Assembly (NCBI RefSeq): GCF_022430545.2
Contig: NZ_CP092488.2
Location: forward strand, 4,340,001-4,404,000
Origin: Mycobacterium paraterrae
GTDB lineage: Bacteria; Actinomycetota; Actinomycetes; Mycobacteriales; Mycobacteriaceae
Reading direction: 5' to 3'
DNA length: 64,000 nt
Shown: one piece after another, positions 56,647 through 64,000 of the stretch
Layout of the letters: the number at the start of each line of letters is the position of its first letter
Position numbering within the stretch: position 1 is the stretch's first letter
The notes under the pieces: generated by a model
Database searches by the model: none
What the model was told of the DNA's origin: nothing
What the model saw: only the letters and a program-made list of their open reading frames with translations
Program-made: the position numbers and the translations under genes

Positions 56647-57663
56647 ATGAATTTGGGTGATCTGACCGGCCTGGTCGAGAAGCCGATCGCCGCGGTGTCC
56701 CACCTGGTGAACACGCCGAACTCGGCGGGTCGATACCGGCCCTTCTACCTGCGCAACCTGCTCGACGTGGTGCAGGGCCGCACGCTTCACGACGCGGTCG
56801 ACGGCACGATCACCCTGATCACCGGCGGCTCGTCGGGAATTGGTGAGGCTGCGGCCAAGAAAATCGCGGACGCCGGCGGCGAGGTGGTCCTGGTGGCCCG
56901 GACCCAGGAAAACCTGGACAAGGTGGCGGACGAGATTCGCGGTCACGGCGGGACGGCGCACGTCTACCCGTGCGATCTGACCGACATGGACGCGATCGCC
57001 GCCATGGCCGACAAGGTGCTTGCCGACCTCGGCGGGGTCGATATCTTGATCAACAACGCCGGCAAATCGATCAGGCGATCGCTGGCATTGTCCTACGACC
57101 GCATCCACGATTATCAGCGCACCATGCAGTTGAACTATCTCGGTGCGGTTCAATTGATCCTCAAGTTCGTCCCGGGTATGCGGGAGCGCGGTTTTGGGCA
57201 CATCATCAACGTGTCATCGGTCGGTGTGCAGACGCGGGCGCCCCGATTCGGCGCGTACATCGCCAGCAAGGCGGCGCTGGACAGCTTGTGTGACGCGCTA
57301 CAGGCCGAGGTGGTCGATGACGGCGTCAAATTCACTACCGTGCACATGGCGCTCGTTCGTACGCCCATGATCAGCCCCACCACTATGTACGACAAGTTTC
57401 CGGCGCTGACACCGGACCAGGCCGCCGGTGTGATCGCCGACGCGATCGTGCAGCGGCCCCGGCGAGCCAGTTCGCCGTTCGGCCAGCTGGCCGCGGTGGT
57501 CGATGCGGTCAACCCAGCGGTGATGGACTTGGTGCGCAACCGGGCCTTCACCATGTTCGACGACTCGTCGGCCGCCAAAGGTGACCAATCCGACGACAAG
57601 GCAACCACATTCGACCACCGCAGCGAGAACTTCGTGCGGGCCACCCGCGGAATCCATTGGTGA
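56647..57663 (+). CDS. SDR-family reductase, fatty acyl-CoA reductase-like (Rv1543-like)
   Basis: 338 aa. The NADPH motif is TLITGGSSGIGEAAAKKIAD near residue 60, NNAG near 136, with catalytic Ser in NVSSVG near 184 and YxxxK as YIASKAAL near 200. A 50-residue N-terminal segment precedes the Rossmann fold. M. tuberculosis Rv1543 is annotated as a possible fatty acyl-CoA reductase; the same position and length support orthology. ATG 56647 is ten bases after GGGGAG. Likely co-transcribed with the next gene, 7 bp away. Substrate unproven. Confidence 0.85.
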   Translation: MNLGDLTGLVEKPIAAVSHLVNTPNSAGRYRPFYLRNLLDVVQGRTLHDAVDGTITLITGGSSGIGEAAAKKIADAGGEVVLVARTQENLDKVADEIRGHGGTAHVYPCDLTDMDAIAAMADKVLADLGGVDILINNAGKSIRRSLALSYDRIHDYQRTMQLNYLGAVQLILKFVPGMRERGFGHIINVSSVGVQTRAPRFGAYIASKAALDSLCDALQAEVVDDGVKFTTVHMALVRTPMISPTTMYDKFPALTPDQAAGVIADAIVQRPRRASSPFGQLAAVVDAVNPAVMDLVRNRAFTMFDDSSAAKGDQSDDKATTFDHRSENFVRATRGIHW

Positions 57664-57670
57664 GGCAATC

Positions 57671-58474
57671 ATGAGTCTTGGCAAACCGACCAACCAGGCG
57701 GCGGTCGTCATCACCGGGGCATCGTCCGGCATCGGCACCGAACTGGCCCGCGGGCTGGCGCGACGAGGCTACCCACTCCTGCTGGTCGCCCGCCGGAAAG
57801 AACGCATGGACGAGTTGGCCGAAGAACTGCGGGCACAGTACTCGATTGATGTCGAGGTGCTGCCACTCGATTTGTCCGACGCCGGTGCCCGGGAGCAATT
57901 GGCCAGCCGGCTACGCACCGAACCCGTTGCAGGCCTGTGCAACAGCGCCGGCTTCGGCACCAGCGGCGTCTTTCAGGAACTGCCGATCGAACGGGAAACC
58001 GAAGAGGTCGTCCTGAATTCGCTCGCGCTGATGGAACTGACCCACGCGGCGCTTCCGGGCATGGTCGAGCGGGGATCCGGCGCTGTGCTCAACATCGCAT
58101 CGATCGCCGGCTTTCAGCCGATGCCCTACATGGCGGTGTATTCGGCCACCAAGGCGTTCGTGCAGACGTTCTCCGAGGCCGTGCACGAGGAATTGAGCGG
58201 GACGGGGGTGTCGGTGACGGTACTGTGCCCCGGCCCGGTGCCCACCGAGTGGGGCGAGATCGCCAACGCCGAGCGGTTCAGCATCCCGATCGCCCAGGTA
58301 TCGCCGCACGACGTCGCCGAGGCGGCAATCGCCGGAATGGTCGACGGTAAGCGCAGCGTGGTGCCGGGGATCGTGCCGAAAGCAGTCAGCATCGGTGGCC
58401 GGTACATGCCGCGCACCCTGCTGCTGCCCGGCCTGCGGATCGGCAACCGCTTGCGCGGCGGGCCCAGCCGCTAG
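57671..58474 (+). CDS. SDR-family ketoacyl reductase-like protein (Rv1544-like)
   Basis: 267 aa. The cofactor motif is VVITGASSGIGTELARGLA near residue 13 and the catalytic triad comprises Ser in NIASIAG near 138, Tyr and Lys in YSATKAFVQTF near 152. No signal peptide; a C-terminal hydrophobic/basic end (LLLPGLRIGNRLRGG) may touch membrane. Seven bases after the preceding reductase, so the two probably act on the same lipid intermediate. Substrate not determinable. Confidence 0.85.
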   Translation: MSLGKPTNQAAVVITGASSGIGTELARGLARRGYPLLLVARRKERMDELAEELRAQYSIDVEVLPLDLSDAGAREQLASRLRTEPVAGLCNSAGFGTSGVFQELPIERETEEVVLNSLALMELTHAALPGMVERGSGAVLNIASIAGFQPMPYMAVYSATKAFVQTFSEAVHEELSGTGVSVTVLCPGPVPTEWGEIANAERFSIPIAQVSPHDVAEAAIAGMVDGKRSVVPGIVPKAVSIGGRYMPRTLLLPGLRIGNRLRGGPSR

Positions 58475-58539
58475 CACGGCCGCCCGATCGCGTTTTCACT
58501 TCCGCCACGTGCGCCTCTACGCCGGGCGGGCGGCGATCT

Positions 58540-58596
58540 GCCCGCCTTCGAGCGACAACTGCGGTCGCCGAATCCGATTGTCGCTGTGAGGCGGGC
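58540..58596. terminator. Long hairpin after the SDR pair
   Basis: The arms GCCCGCCT-n3-AGCGACAA (58540-58558) and TTGTCGCT-n3-AGGCGGGC (58578-58596) are perfectly complementary except for a 3-nt internal bubble, with a 19-nt loop. It lies 66 bp after the stop and before the SRPBCC promoter. It could end the SDR transcript; the length and symmetry also fit a REP-like element. Confidence 0.65.
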
Positions 58597-58663
58597 ACAA
58601 CGCCCGACACTTCCCGGCTGGTGCCTAACCGGATGGGGCGGCTCACCGGATAGGGTCACGCGG

Positions 58664-59095
58664 ATGGCCAAAGTCGACGTCACGGCCGAGGTGCCGATGA
58701 GCCCCCAGGACATGTGGGACCACGTGTCCGACCTGTCCGCGCTGGGCGACTGGCTGACCATGCACGAAGCGTGGCGCAGCGAGCTGCCCGCGGAATTGAG
58801 CGAAGGCGCGCAGCTCGTCGGGGTCGCGCGCGCGAAGGGTTTTCGCAACCGCGTGACATGGACGGTCACCACCTGGGATCCGCCGCATCGGATCGCGTTG
58901 TCCGGATCCGGCAAGGGTGGTGCCAAGTACACCGTGACGCTGAGTGTTTCGCCCACCAAGCAGGGCTCCACGCTGGGTGTACGCCTGGATTTGGGTGGGC
59001 GCGCGTTGTTCGGTCCGGTAGGCGCAACGGCGGCCCGGGCCGTCAAGGGCGACGTCGAGAAGTCACTGAAGCAGTTCGTCGAGCTGTACGGATAG
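58664..59095 (+). CDS. SRPBCC/polyketide cyclase-like protein (Rv1546-like)
   Basis: 143 aa, START-like helix-grip fold: [20 protein letters not shown] at the start, [15 protein letters not shown] near 25, then strands and a long C-terminal helix ([15 protein letters not shown]). Such proteins bind a hydrophobic ligand. TAGGGT (58651-58656) lies seven bases before the ATG with no Shine-Dalgarno, so a leaderless mRNA is likely. Position matches Rv1546. Ligand unknown. Confidence 0.85.
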   Translation: MAKVDVTAEVPMSPQDMWDHVSDLSALGDWLTMHEAWRSELPAELSEGAQLVGVARAKGFRNRVTWTVTTWDPPHRIALSGSGKGGAKYTVTLSVSPTKQGSTLGVRLDLGGRALFGPVGATAARAVKGDVEKSLKQFVELYG

Positions 59096-59173
59096 CGCGG
59101 CCACTGACCGGGCGCGGCGACCCGCTGCGGCCGAAGGCGCTCGATATTTAGCCAACCGGAGTAGCCTGACCGG

Positions 59174-62125
59174 GTGTTACGGGGGGCTCGCGAAGCGACA
59201 GATGCCGACGGCAGGGGTGTCTTCGGCTGGATCGGCGTGGTCGTGCTGCGGTGGCCCTGGGCGGTCATCGGATTCTGGATCGCACTGGCCGCCGTGCTGG
59301 CGGTGATCTTTCCGCCGCTGACCGAGATGGCGGCCAAGCGACCGGTCCCGATCCTCCCGCCCGACGCTCCCGTGCTGCAGACGACCAAACAGATCTCCGA
59401 GGCGTATCACCAGTCGGGCTCGGAAAACGAGAACGTCCTCCTGGTCGTGTTGACCGACGACGACGGACTCAGCCCCGCCGACCTCACCACCTACCGGACG
59501 CTGGCCAACAATCTGCGGCCGGACACCCGCGACATCGTCATGCTGCAGGACTTCGTGCACACCCCGGCCCTGCGCGACGCGATGACCAGCAAGGACCACA
59601 AAGCCTGGTACATGCCGATGGTGATCTCTGGCGGCGTCGGCACGCCCGAGCTGCATGAGGCGTTCGGTCGAGTCTCCGACATCGTCAAGAAATCGGTCGC
59701 CGGGTCGACGCTGACGGCGCATCTGACCGGCCCCGCCGCCACCGGCGACGACCTGATGTACATCGGTATCCGCGACATGCACGTGATCGAGACCGCGGTT
59801 GCCCTGATGGTCTTGGTCATTCTGTTCGTGATCTACCGAAATCCGCTGACGATGATGCTGCCGCTGGTCACGATCGGCGTGTCCATCGGGGTCGCCCAGT
59901 CCATCGTGTCCGGCGTCGCCGAGCTCGGTCTGGGTGTGTCCAGCCAGACCATCACGCTGATGACGACCATGATGGCCGGCGCAGGCATCGACTACGCGGT
60001 CTTCCTGATGAGTCGCTATCACGACTACCTGCGGCTCGGCATGGATTCTGGTGAGGCCGTGGCCAAGTCACTGACGTCGATCGGCAAGGTCATTGCGGGA
60101 TCGGCGGCGACGGTGTCGATCACCTTCCTCGGCATGATCTTCACCCAGCTGGGGGCATTCAAGAATGTCGGCCCGGCCCTGGCCATTTCCATTGCGGTGG
60201 CGTTGTTTGCGGCCGTGACGTTCCTCCCGGCACTGATGGTGCTGACCGGCAAACGCGGATGGATCAAGCCGCGAGGCGATCTCACCAGCCGCTTCTGGCG
60301 GCGTTCGGGCATCCGAATCGTCCGCAAACCGGTCGCCCACTTGGCGGGCAGCATGGTCGTCCTGCTCGTTCTGGCCGGCTGCTCGATGTTCGCCCGCTTC
60401 AACTACGACGACAGCAAGACCCTGCCGAAGGATGTCGAGAGTTCAGTCGGATACGACACGCTGGCTCAGCACTTTCCGTTGAATGCCACCATCCCGGAGT
60501 ATCTGGTCGTCCAGTCGTCGGAGGATCTCCGCAAGCCGCCCGCGCTCGTCGAGCTGAAACAGATGGAACAGCGGGTCAGCCAGATGCCCGACATCGCCGC
60601 CATTCGGCCGGCTCCCGTGCCCTCGGCGAAGTCGAACGATCACAAGTCGGCGGCCGACGGCACGCTTCCCGACACGGTCGGCAGCGCCGGCGGTAAGTCC
60701 AGCGAAAAGCCGGGCAACAAAGATCTCGAGGGCGCCGACGGCTTTCCCAATGTGGCGGCGCTGCTGTATTCGGTGTCGGCCAGCGGATCGGTCGACCTGA
60801 CCCCAGACCTCGCCAGTCTCGGACTGCCGCCCGGCATGACCCTGCCGACCACACCGGCCGCGCCGGCCAAGTTGGCCGACGACACCGCGATGTTCGTCAG
60901 CACCGTACGCGGGCTCGGTTTCGCGATGTCGGTCGACATCGCCGAGATCGCCAACACCGTCAACGCTGCACCAGTGACCGTGCTGGACGTCGTGGCAACC
61001 GCCGACCGGGACGGCGGAGCGCTCAAGAAGATGTCCGAGTTCGCCGAGCAGCTGTCGTCGTTCCCCGACGAGCCGTCGATGGAGGCGGCGTCGCGCGAGG
61101 TGCGCCGCATCGTCACCAACGCCCGCAACGACCTCCGAATGCTCGCCAACGACCCGCCTCTCGGCAAGGACGGCACGGCTCCCTCGCCGCAGGACGCGCA
61201 CACCTACGGCGACGCGGTGCAGCAGATGATCGACGAGGTCAAAGCGTTGATCAAAGACACCTCGCACACCGGAGGCGGGCTGAACAGCGCTTTGACCGCG
61301 TTCATCTCACCCGACGGCCACACCGCGCGGTACTTGGTGCAGACCAAGCTCAATCCGTTCGCCACCGAGGCGATGAACCAGATCCACGACATCACCGACA
61401 CCGCCCGCGGCGCCCACCCGCGGCCGCTGATGAAAGACGCCTCGATTTCCGCGTCCGGCGTCACCGCGATGCTGCGAGACACCCGCGCCTATTACGGGCA
61501 GGACATCAACCTGATCATCGTGATGACGATCCTGATCGTGTTCCTGATCCTCGTCGCGATTCTGCGTGCGGTGGTGGCGCCGCTGTATTTGATTGCCTCC
61601 GTTGTGCTTTCGTATCTGTCGGCGCTCGGTGTCGGCGTGATCGTGTTCCAATTCATGCTCGGGCAGCCGCTGACGTGGAGCATCCCGGGTCTGACCTTCA
61701 TCGTGCTGGTCGCCATGGGCGCCGACTACAACCTGCTGCTGATCTCGCGGCTGCGCGAAGAATCACCGCATGGGATCCGCGCTGGCGTCATCCACACGGT
61801 GAGCTCAACCGGCGGTGTGATCACCGCGGCCGGTGTCATCTTCGCGGCGTCGATGTTCGGCATGCTGTTCGCCAGCATCAGCACGCTGGTGCAGTGCGGT
61901 TTCATCATCGGGACCGGCCTGCTGCTGGACACCTTCCTGGTGCGCACGATCACGGTGCCCGCTATCGCGGTGCTGGTCGGCAAGTGGAACTGGTGGCCGT
62001 CCAAGCCACCTCCGCCCACGCCTCGCGAGCGGATCACAAAGCCCGACGAGCCCGGCAGCGCGGACGTGCACTCCGATGGCCGGCATGCCAAGAGCGACTC
62101 CGACACCGTGGCGATCAGCTCCTAA
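59174..62125 (+). CDS. MmpL-family transporter without the usual coiled coil
   Basis: 983 aa, two MMPL domains with proton-relay pairs GAGIDYAVFLMSRYHD (TM4) and MGADYNLLLISRLREE (TM10). It resembles the MmpL at 2235 at both ends, but the second periplasmic loop differs. A polar Ser/Lys/Gly linker at about 478-515 (SAKSNDHKSAADG, GGKSSEKPGNKDLEG) replaces the coiled coil, followed by a Pro/Ala stretch and helices. GTG at 59174 follows TAGCCT by six bases, so leaderless. The acidic/Pro-rich C-terminus is cytoplasmic. Nothing next to it names the cargo; M. tuberculosis has no mmpL here as I recall. Confidence 0.9.
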   Translation: MLRGAREATDADGRGVFGWIGVVVLRWPWAVIGFWIALAAVLAVIFPPLTEMAAKRPVPILPPDAPVLQTTKQISEAYHQSGSENENVLLVVLTDDDGLSPADLTTYRTLANNLRPDTRDIVMLQDFVHTPALRDAMTSKDHKAWYMPMVISGGVGTPELHEAFGRVSDIVKKSVAGSTLTAHLTGPAATGDDLMYIGIRDMHVIETAVALMVLVILFVIYRNPLTMMLPLVTIGVSIGVAQSIVSGVAELGLGVSSQTITLMTTMMAGAGIDYAVFLMSRYHDYLRLGMDSGEAVAKSLTSIGKVIAGSAATVSITFLGMIFTQLGAFKNVGPALAISIAVALFAAVTFLPALMVLTGKRGWIKPRGDLTSRFWRRSGIRIVRKPVAHLAGSMVVLLVLAGCSMFARFNYDDSKTLPKDVESSVGYDTLAQHFPLNATIPEYLVVQSSEDLRKPPALVELKQMEQRVSQMPDIAAIRPAPVPSAKSNDHKSAADGTLPDTVGSAGGKSSEKPGNKDLEGADGFPNVAALLYSVSASGSVDLTPDLASLGLPPGMTLPTTPAAPAKLADDTAMFVSTVRGLGFAMSVDIAEIANTVNAAPVTVLDVVATADRDGGALKKMSEFAEQLSSFPDEPSMEAASREVRRIVTNARNDLRMLANDPPLGKDGTAPSPQDAHTYGDAVQQMIDEVKALIKDTSHTGGGLNSALTAFISPDGHTARYLVQTKLNPFATEAMNQIHDITDTARGAHPRPLMKDASISASGVTAMLRDTRAYYGQDINLIIVMTILIVFLILVAILRAVVAPLYLIASVVLSYLSALGVGVIVFQFMLGQPLTWSIPGLTFIVLVAMGADYNLLLISRLREESPHGIRAGVIHTVSSTGGVITAAGVIFAASMFGMLFASISTLVQCGFIIGTGLLLDTFLVRTITVPAIAVLVGKWNWWPSKPPPPTPRERITKPDEPGSADVHSDGRHAKSDSDTVAISS

Positions 62126-62191
62126 CTCGGTAAGACACACTCCGCGACACGCCGGGTGCGTGTCGGTGCGCGGTCATAGACTGGCGTCCCT

Positions 62192-64000
62192 ATGAGCAAG
62201 TCTTTCGTGCACCTGCACAACCACACCGAATACTCGATGCTGGACGGTGCCGCGAAGGTCTCGCCGATGCTCGCCGAGGCGCAGCGACTGCAAATGCCCG
62301 CAATCGGGATGACCGACCACGGCAACATGTTCGGCGCCAGCGAGTTCTACAACGCGGCCACCGCCGTCGGTATCACCCCGATCATCGGCATCGAGGCCTA
62401 CATTGCGCCCGGATCCCGCTTCGACACAAAGCGGGTCCAGTGGGGCGATCCCGGGCAGAAGAGCGACGACGTGTCGGGCAGCGGCGCCTACACGCACATG
62501 ACAATGGTCGCCGAGAACGCTCGCGGCCTGCGCAACCTGTTCAAGCTGTCGTCGCTGGCCTCGTTCGAGGGTCAGCTGGGCAAGTGGTCGCGAATGGACG
62601 CCGAGCTGATCGCCGAGCATTCGGCCGGCATCATCGCCACCACCGGCTGTCCGTCCGGTGAGGTGCAGACCAGGCTGCGGCTGGGCCAACACCGGGAGGC
62701 GCTGGAGGCGGCCGCCAAGTGGCGAGAGATCTTCGGGGCTGACAACTATTTCCTCGAGCTGATGGACCACGGGTTGTCCATCGAACGCCGGGTGCGCGAC
62801 GGCCTCTTGGAAATCGGTCGCGCACTGGACATCCCGCCGCTGGCCACCAACGACTGCCACTACGTCACCCGCGACGCCGCGCACAACCACGAAGCGCTGC
62901 TGTGTGTGCAGACCGGCAAGACGCTCACCGATCCCACCCGGTTCAAGTTCGACGGCGACGGCTACTACCTCAAGTCGGCCGCCGAGATGCGCGAAATCTG
63001 GGACGGACAGGTCCCCGGTGCGTGTGACTCCACGCTGCTGATCGCCGAGCGCGTCACCTCCTACGCCGAGGTGTGGGCGCCCAAGGACCGGATGCCGGTG
63101 TTTCCGGTGCCTGACGGACACGACCCGGCCTCGTGGCTGCAGCACGAGGTCGAGGCCGGGCTGCGGCGCCGGTTTCCCGACGCGACGCCCGACGGTTACG
63201 CCGAGCGAGCCGCCTACGAGATCGAAGTCATCTGCGACAAGGGTTTTCCGTCGTACTTCCTGATCGTCGCCGACTTGATCAACTACGCGCGGTCGGTCGA
63301 CATCCGGGTTGGCCCGGGCCGTGGCTCGGCGGCCGGGTCGCTGGTGGCCTATGCGCTGGGGATCACCGACATCGACCCCATCGAGCACGGACTGCTGTTC
63401 GAGCGGTTCCTCAACCCCGAGCGTGCGTCGATGCCCGATATCGACATCGACTTCGACGACCGCCGGCGCGGTGAGATGGTGCGCTACGCCGCCGAGAAGT
63501 GGGGCTCCGACCGGGTCGCCCAGGTGATCACTTTCGGCACCATCAAAACCAAGGCTGCTTTGAAGGATTCGGCCCGGATCCACTACGGCCAGCCAGGTTT
63601 TGCGATCGCCGACCGGATCACGAAGGCGCTGCCGCCGGCGATCATGGCCAAAGACATTCCGCTCTCTGGGATCACCGACCCCACCCACGAGCGGTACAAA
63701 GAGGCCGCCGAGATCCGCGGCCTGATCGATACCGACCCGGATGTCCGCACGATCTATCAGACCGCCCGCGGGCTGGAAGGCCTGATCCGCAACTCCGGCG
63801 TGCACGCGTGCGCGGTGATCATGAGCAGCGAGCCGCTGACCGACGTGATCCCGCTGTGGAAGCGTGCGCAGGACGGCGCGATCATCACAGGCTGGGACTA
63901 TCCGTCGTGTGAGGCGATCGGCCTGCTGAAGATGGACTTCCTGGGGCTGCGCAACCTCACCATCATCGGCGACGCGCTGGTCAACATCAAAGCCAATCGC
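62192..64000 (+). CDS. dnaE1: DNA polymerase III alpha subunit, N-terminal part (runs off window)
   Basis: First 603 codons, open to the right edge. The PHP domain comes first ([17 protein letters not shown] near residue 5, [12 protein letters not shown] near 38, [18 protein letters not shown] near 215). The palm then begins, with the [17 protein letters not shown] region near 385 and catalytic aspartates in [10 protein letters not shown] near 415. The fingers contain [19 protein letters not shown]. It is the replicative polymerase. ATG at 62192; TAGACT (62177-62182) lies nine bases upstream with no Shine-Dalgarno, implying a 2-3 nt leader at most. Confidence 0.98.
   Translation, partial: MSKSFVHLHNHTEYSMLDGAAKVSPMLAEAQRLQMPAIGMTDHGNMFGASEFYNAATAVGITPIIGIEAYIAPGSRFDTKRVQWGDPGQKSDDVSGSGAYTHMTMVAENARGLRNLFKLSSLASFEGQLGKWSRMDAELIAEHSAGIIATTGCPSGEVQTRLRLGQHREALEAAAKWREIFGADNYFLELMDHGLSIERRVRDGLLEIGRALDIPPLATNDCHYVTRDAAHNHEALLCVQTGKTLTDPTRFKFDGDGYYLKSAAEMREIWDGQVPGACDSTLLIAERVTSYAEVWAPKDRMPVFPVPDGHDPASWLQHEVEAGLRRRFPDATPDGYAERAAYEIEVICDKGFPSYFLIVADLINYARSVDIRVGPGRGSAAGSLVAYALGITDIDPIEHGLLFERFLNPERASMPDIDIDFDDRRRGEMVRYAAEKWGSDRVAQVITFGTIKTKAALKDSARIHYGQPGFAIADRITKALPPAIMAKDIPLSGITDPTHERYKEAAEIRGLIDTDPDVRTIYQTARGLEGLIRNSGVHACAVIMSSEPLTDVIPLWKRAQDGAIITGWDYPSCEAIGLLKMDFLGLRNLTIIGDALVNIKANR

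Noticed and set aside
62174..63805. 543-codon minus-strand frame
   Set aside because: Antisense shadow of dnaE1, whose reading frame is unmistakable.
1..64000. tRNA, rRNA, CRISPR, insertion sequence or integrase
   Set aside because: Read for cloverleaf ends, regular short repeats, transposase motifs and island-boundary tRNAs; none recognised. The nitrate island therefore shows no ordinary integrative-element hallmarks.

Overview
The window is high-GC actinobacterial DNA and reads as a non-tuberculous Mycobacterium chromosome. Reasons: MmpL transporters, PapA-type acyltransferase, Mas/Pks5-type polyketide synthases, Gap-like and PE-PPE proteins, and a gene order that (from memory) follows M. 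tuberculosis Rv1522c-Rv1547: pks5 locus, Rv1533, Rv1534, Rv1535, ileS, dinX, ansA, lspA, Rv1540, glbN, Rv1543, Rv1544, Rv1546, dnaE1. Species cannot be fixed from sequence alone.

Layout. (1) 1-19683, all minus strand: a cell-envelope glycolipid operon of the lipooligosaccharide/pks5 type, transcribed from about 19.7-20 kb leftward: two tandem KS-AT-DH-ER-KR-ACP synthases, PapA acyltransferase, MmpL exporter, GT1 glycosyltransferase, Gap-like membrane protein, and the start of a PE-PPE-domain protein. Branched acyl chains would be made, transferred to a glycosylated core and exported. (2) 20407-25039: a nitronate monooxygenase/TetR pair behind a cluster of TCAGT boxes, then an M-box (Mg2+) riboswitch leader with a small upstream ORF before a 73-aa protein, a lipase, a thioesterase-like protein and an ileS T-box. 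(3) 25040-36174: housekeeping genes ileS, dinX, ansA, lspA and a pseudouridine synthase. Insertions relative to M. tuberculosis are a DUF559 nuclease-like gene bracketed by palindromes and an AraC/alcohol dehydrogenase/methyltransferase block.

(4) 36200-56483: a 20-kb nitrate-assimilation and molybdenum-cofactor island whose two ends are paralogous truncated hemoglobin N genes. It holds a HemD-like/winged-helix regulator (NnaR type), a CbiX-type chelatase for siroheme, nirBD, a MobA-MoeA fusion, a self-contained nitrate reductase (Mo/FeS + flavodoxin + FAD/NADPH), moaA, moaD, moaE, moeA, moaC, mog, a MOT1-type molybdate transporter and a NarK transporter. Nitrate would enter through NarK, be reduced by the fused reductase to nitrite and by NirBD to ammonium. 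The other genes supply Mo uptake, Moco and siroheme. The hemoglobins could link NO detoxification (NO to nitrate) to the same pathway.

(5) 56647-64000: two SDR-family reductases, an SRPBCC protein, a second divergent MmpL, and the first 603 codons of dnaE1, which runs off the window. I found no tRNA, rRNA, CRISPR array, transposase or integrase. Several genes have a TANNNT box 6-9 nt before the start and no Shine-Dalgarno, as expected for mycobacterial leaderless transcripts.
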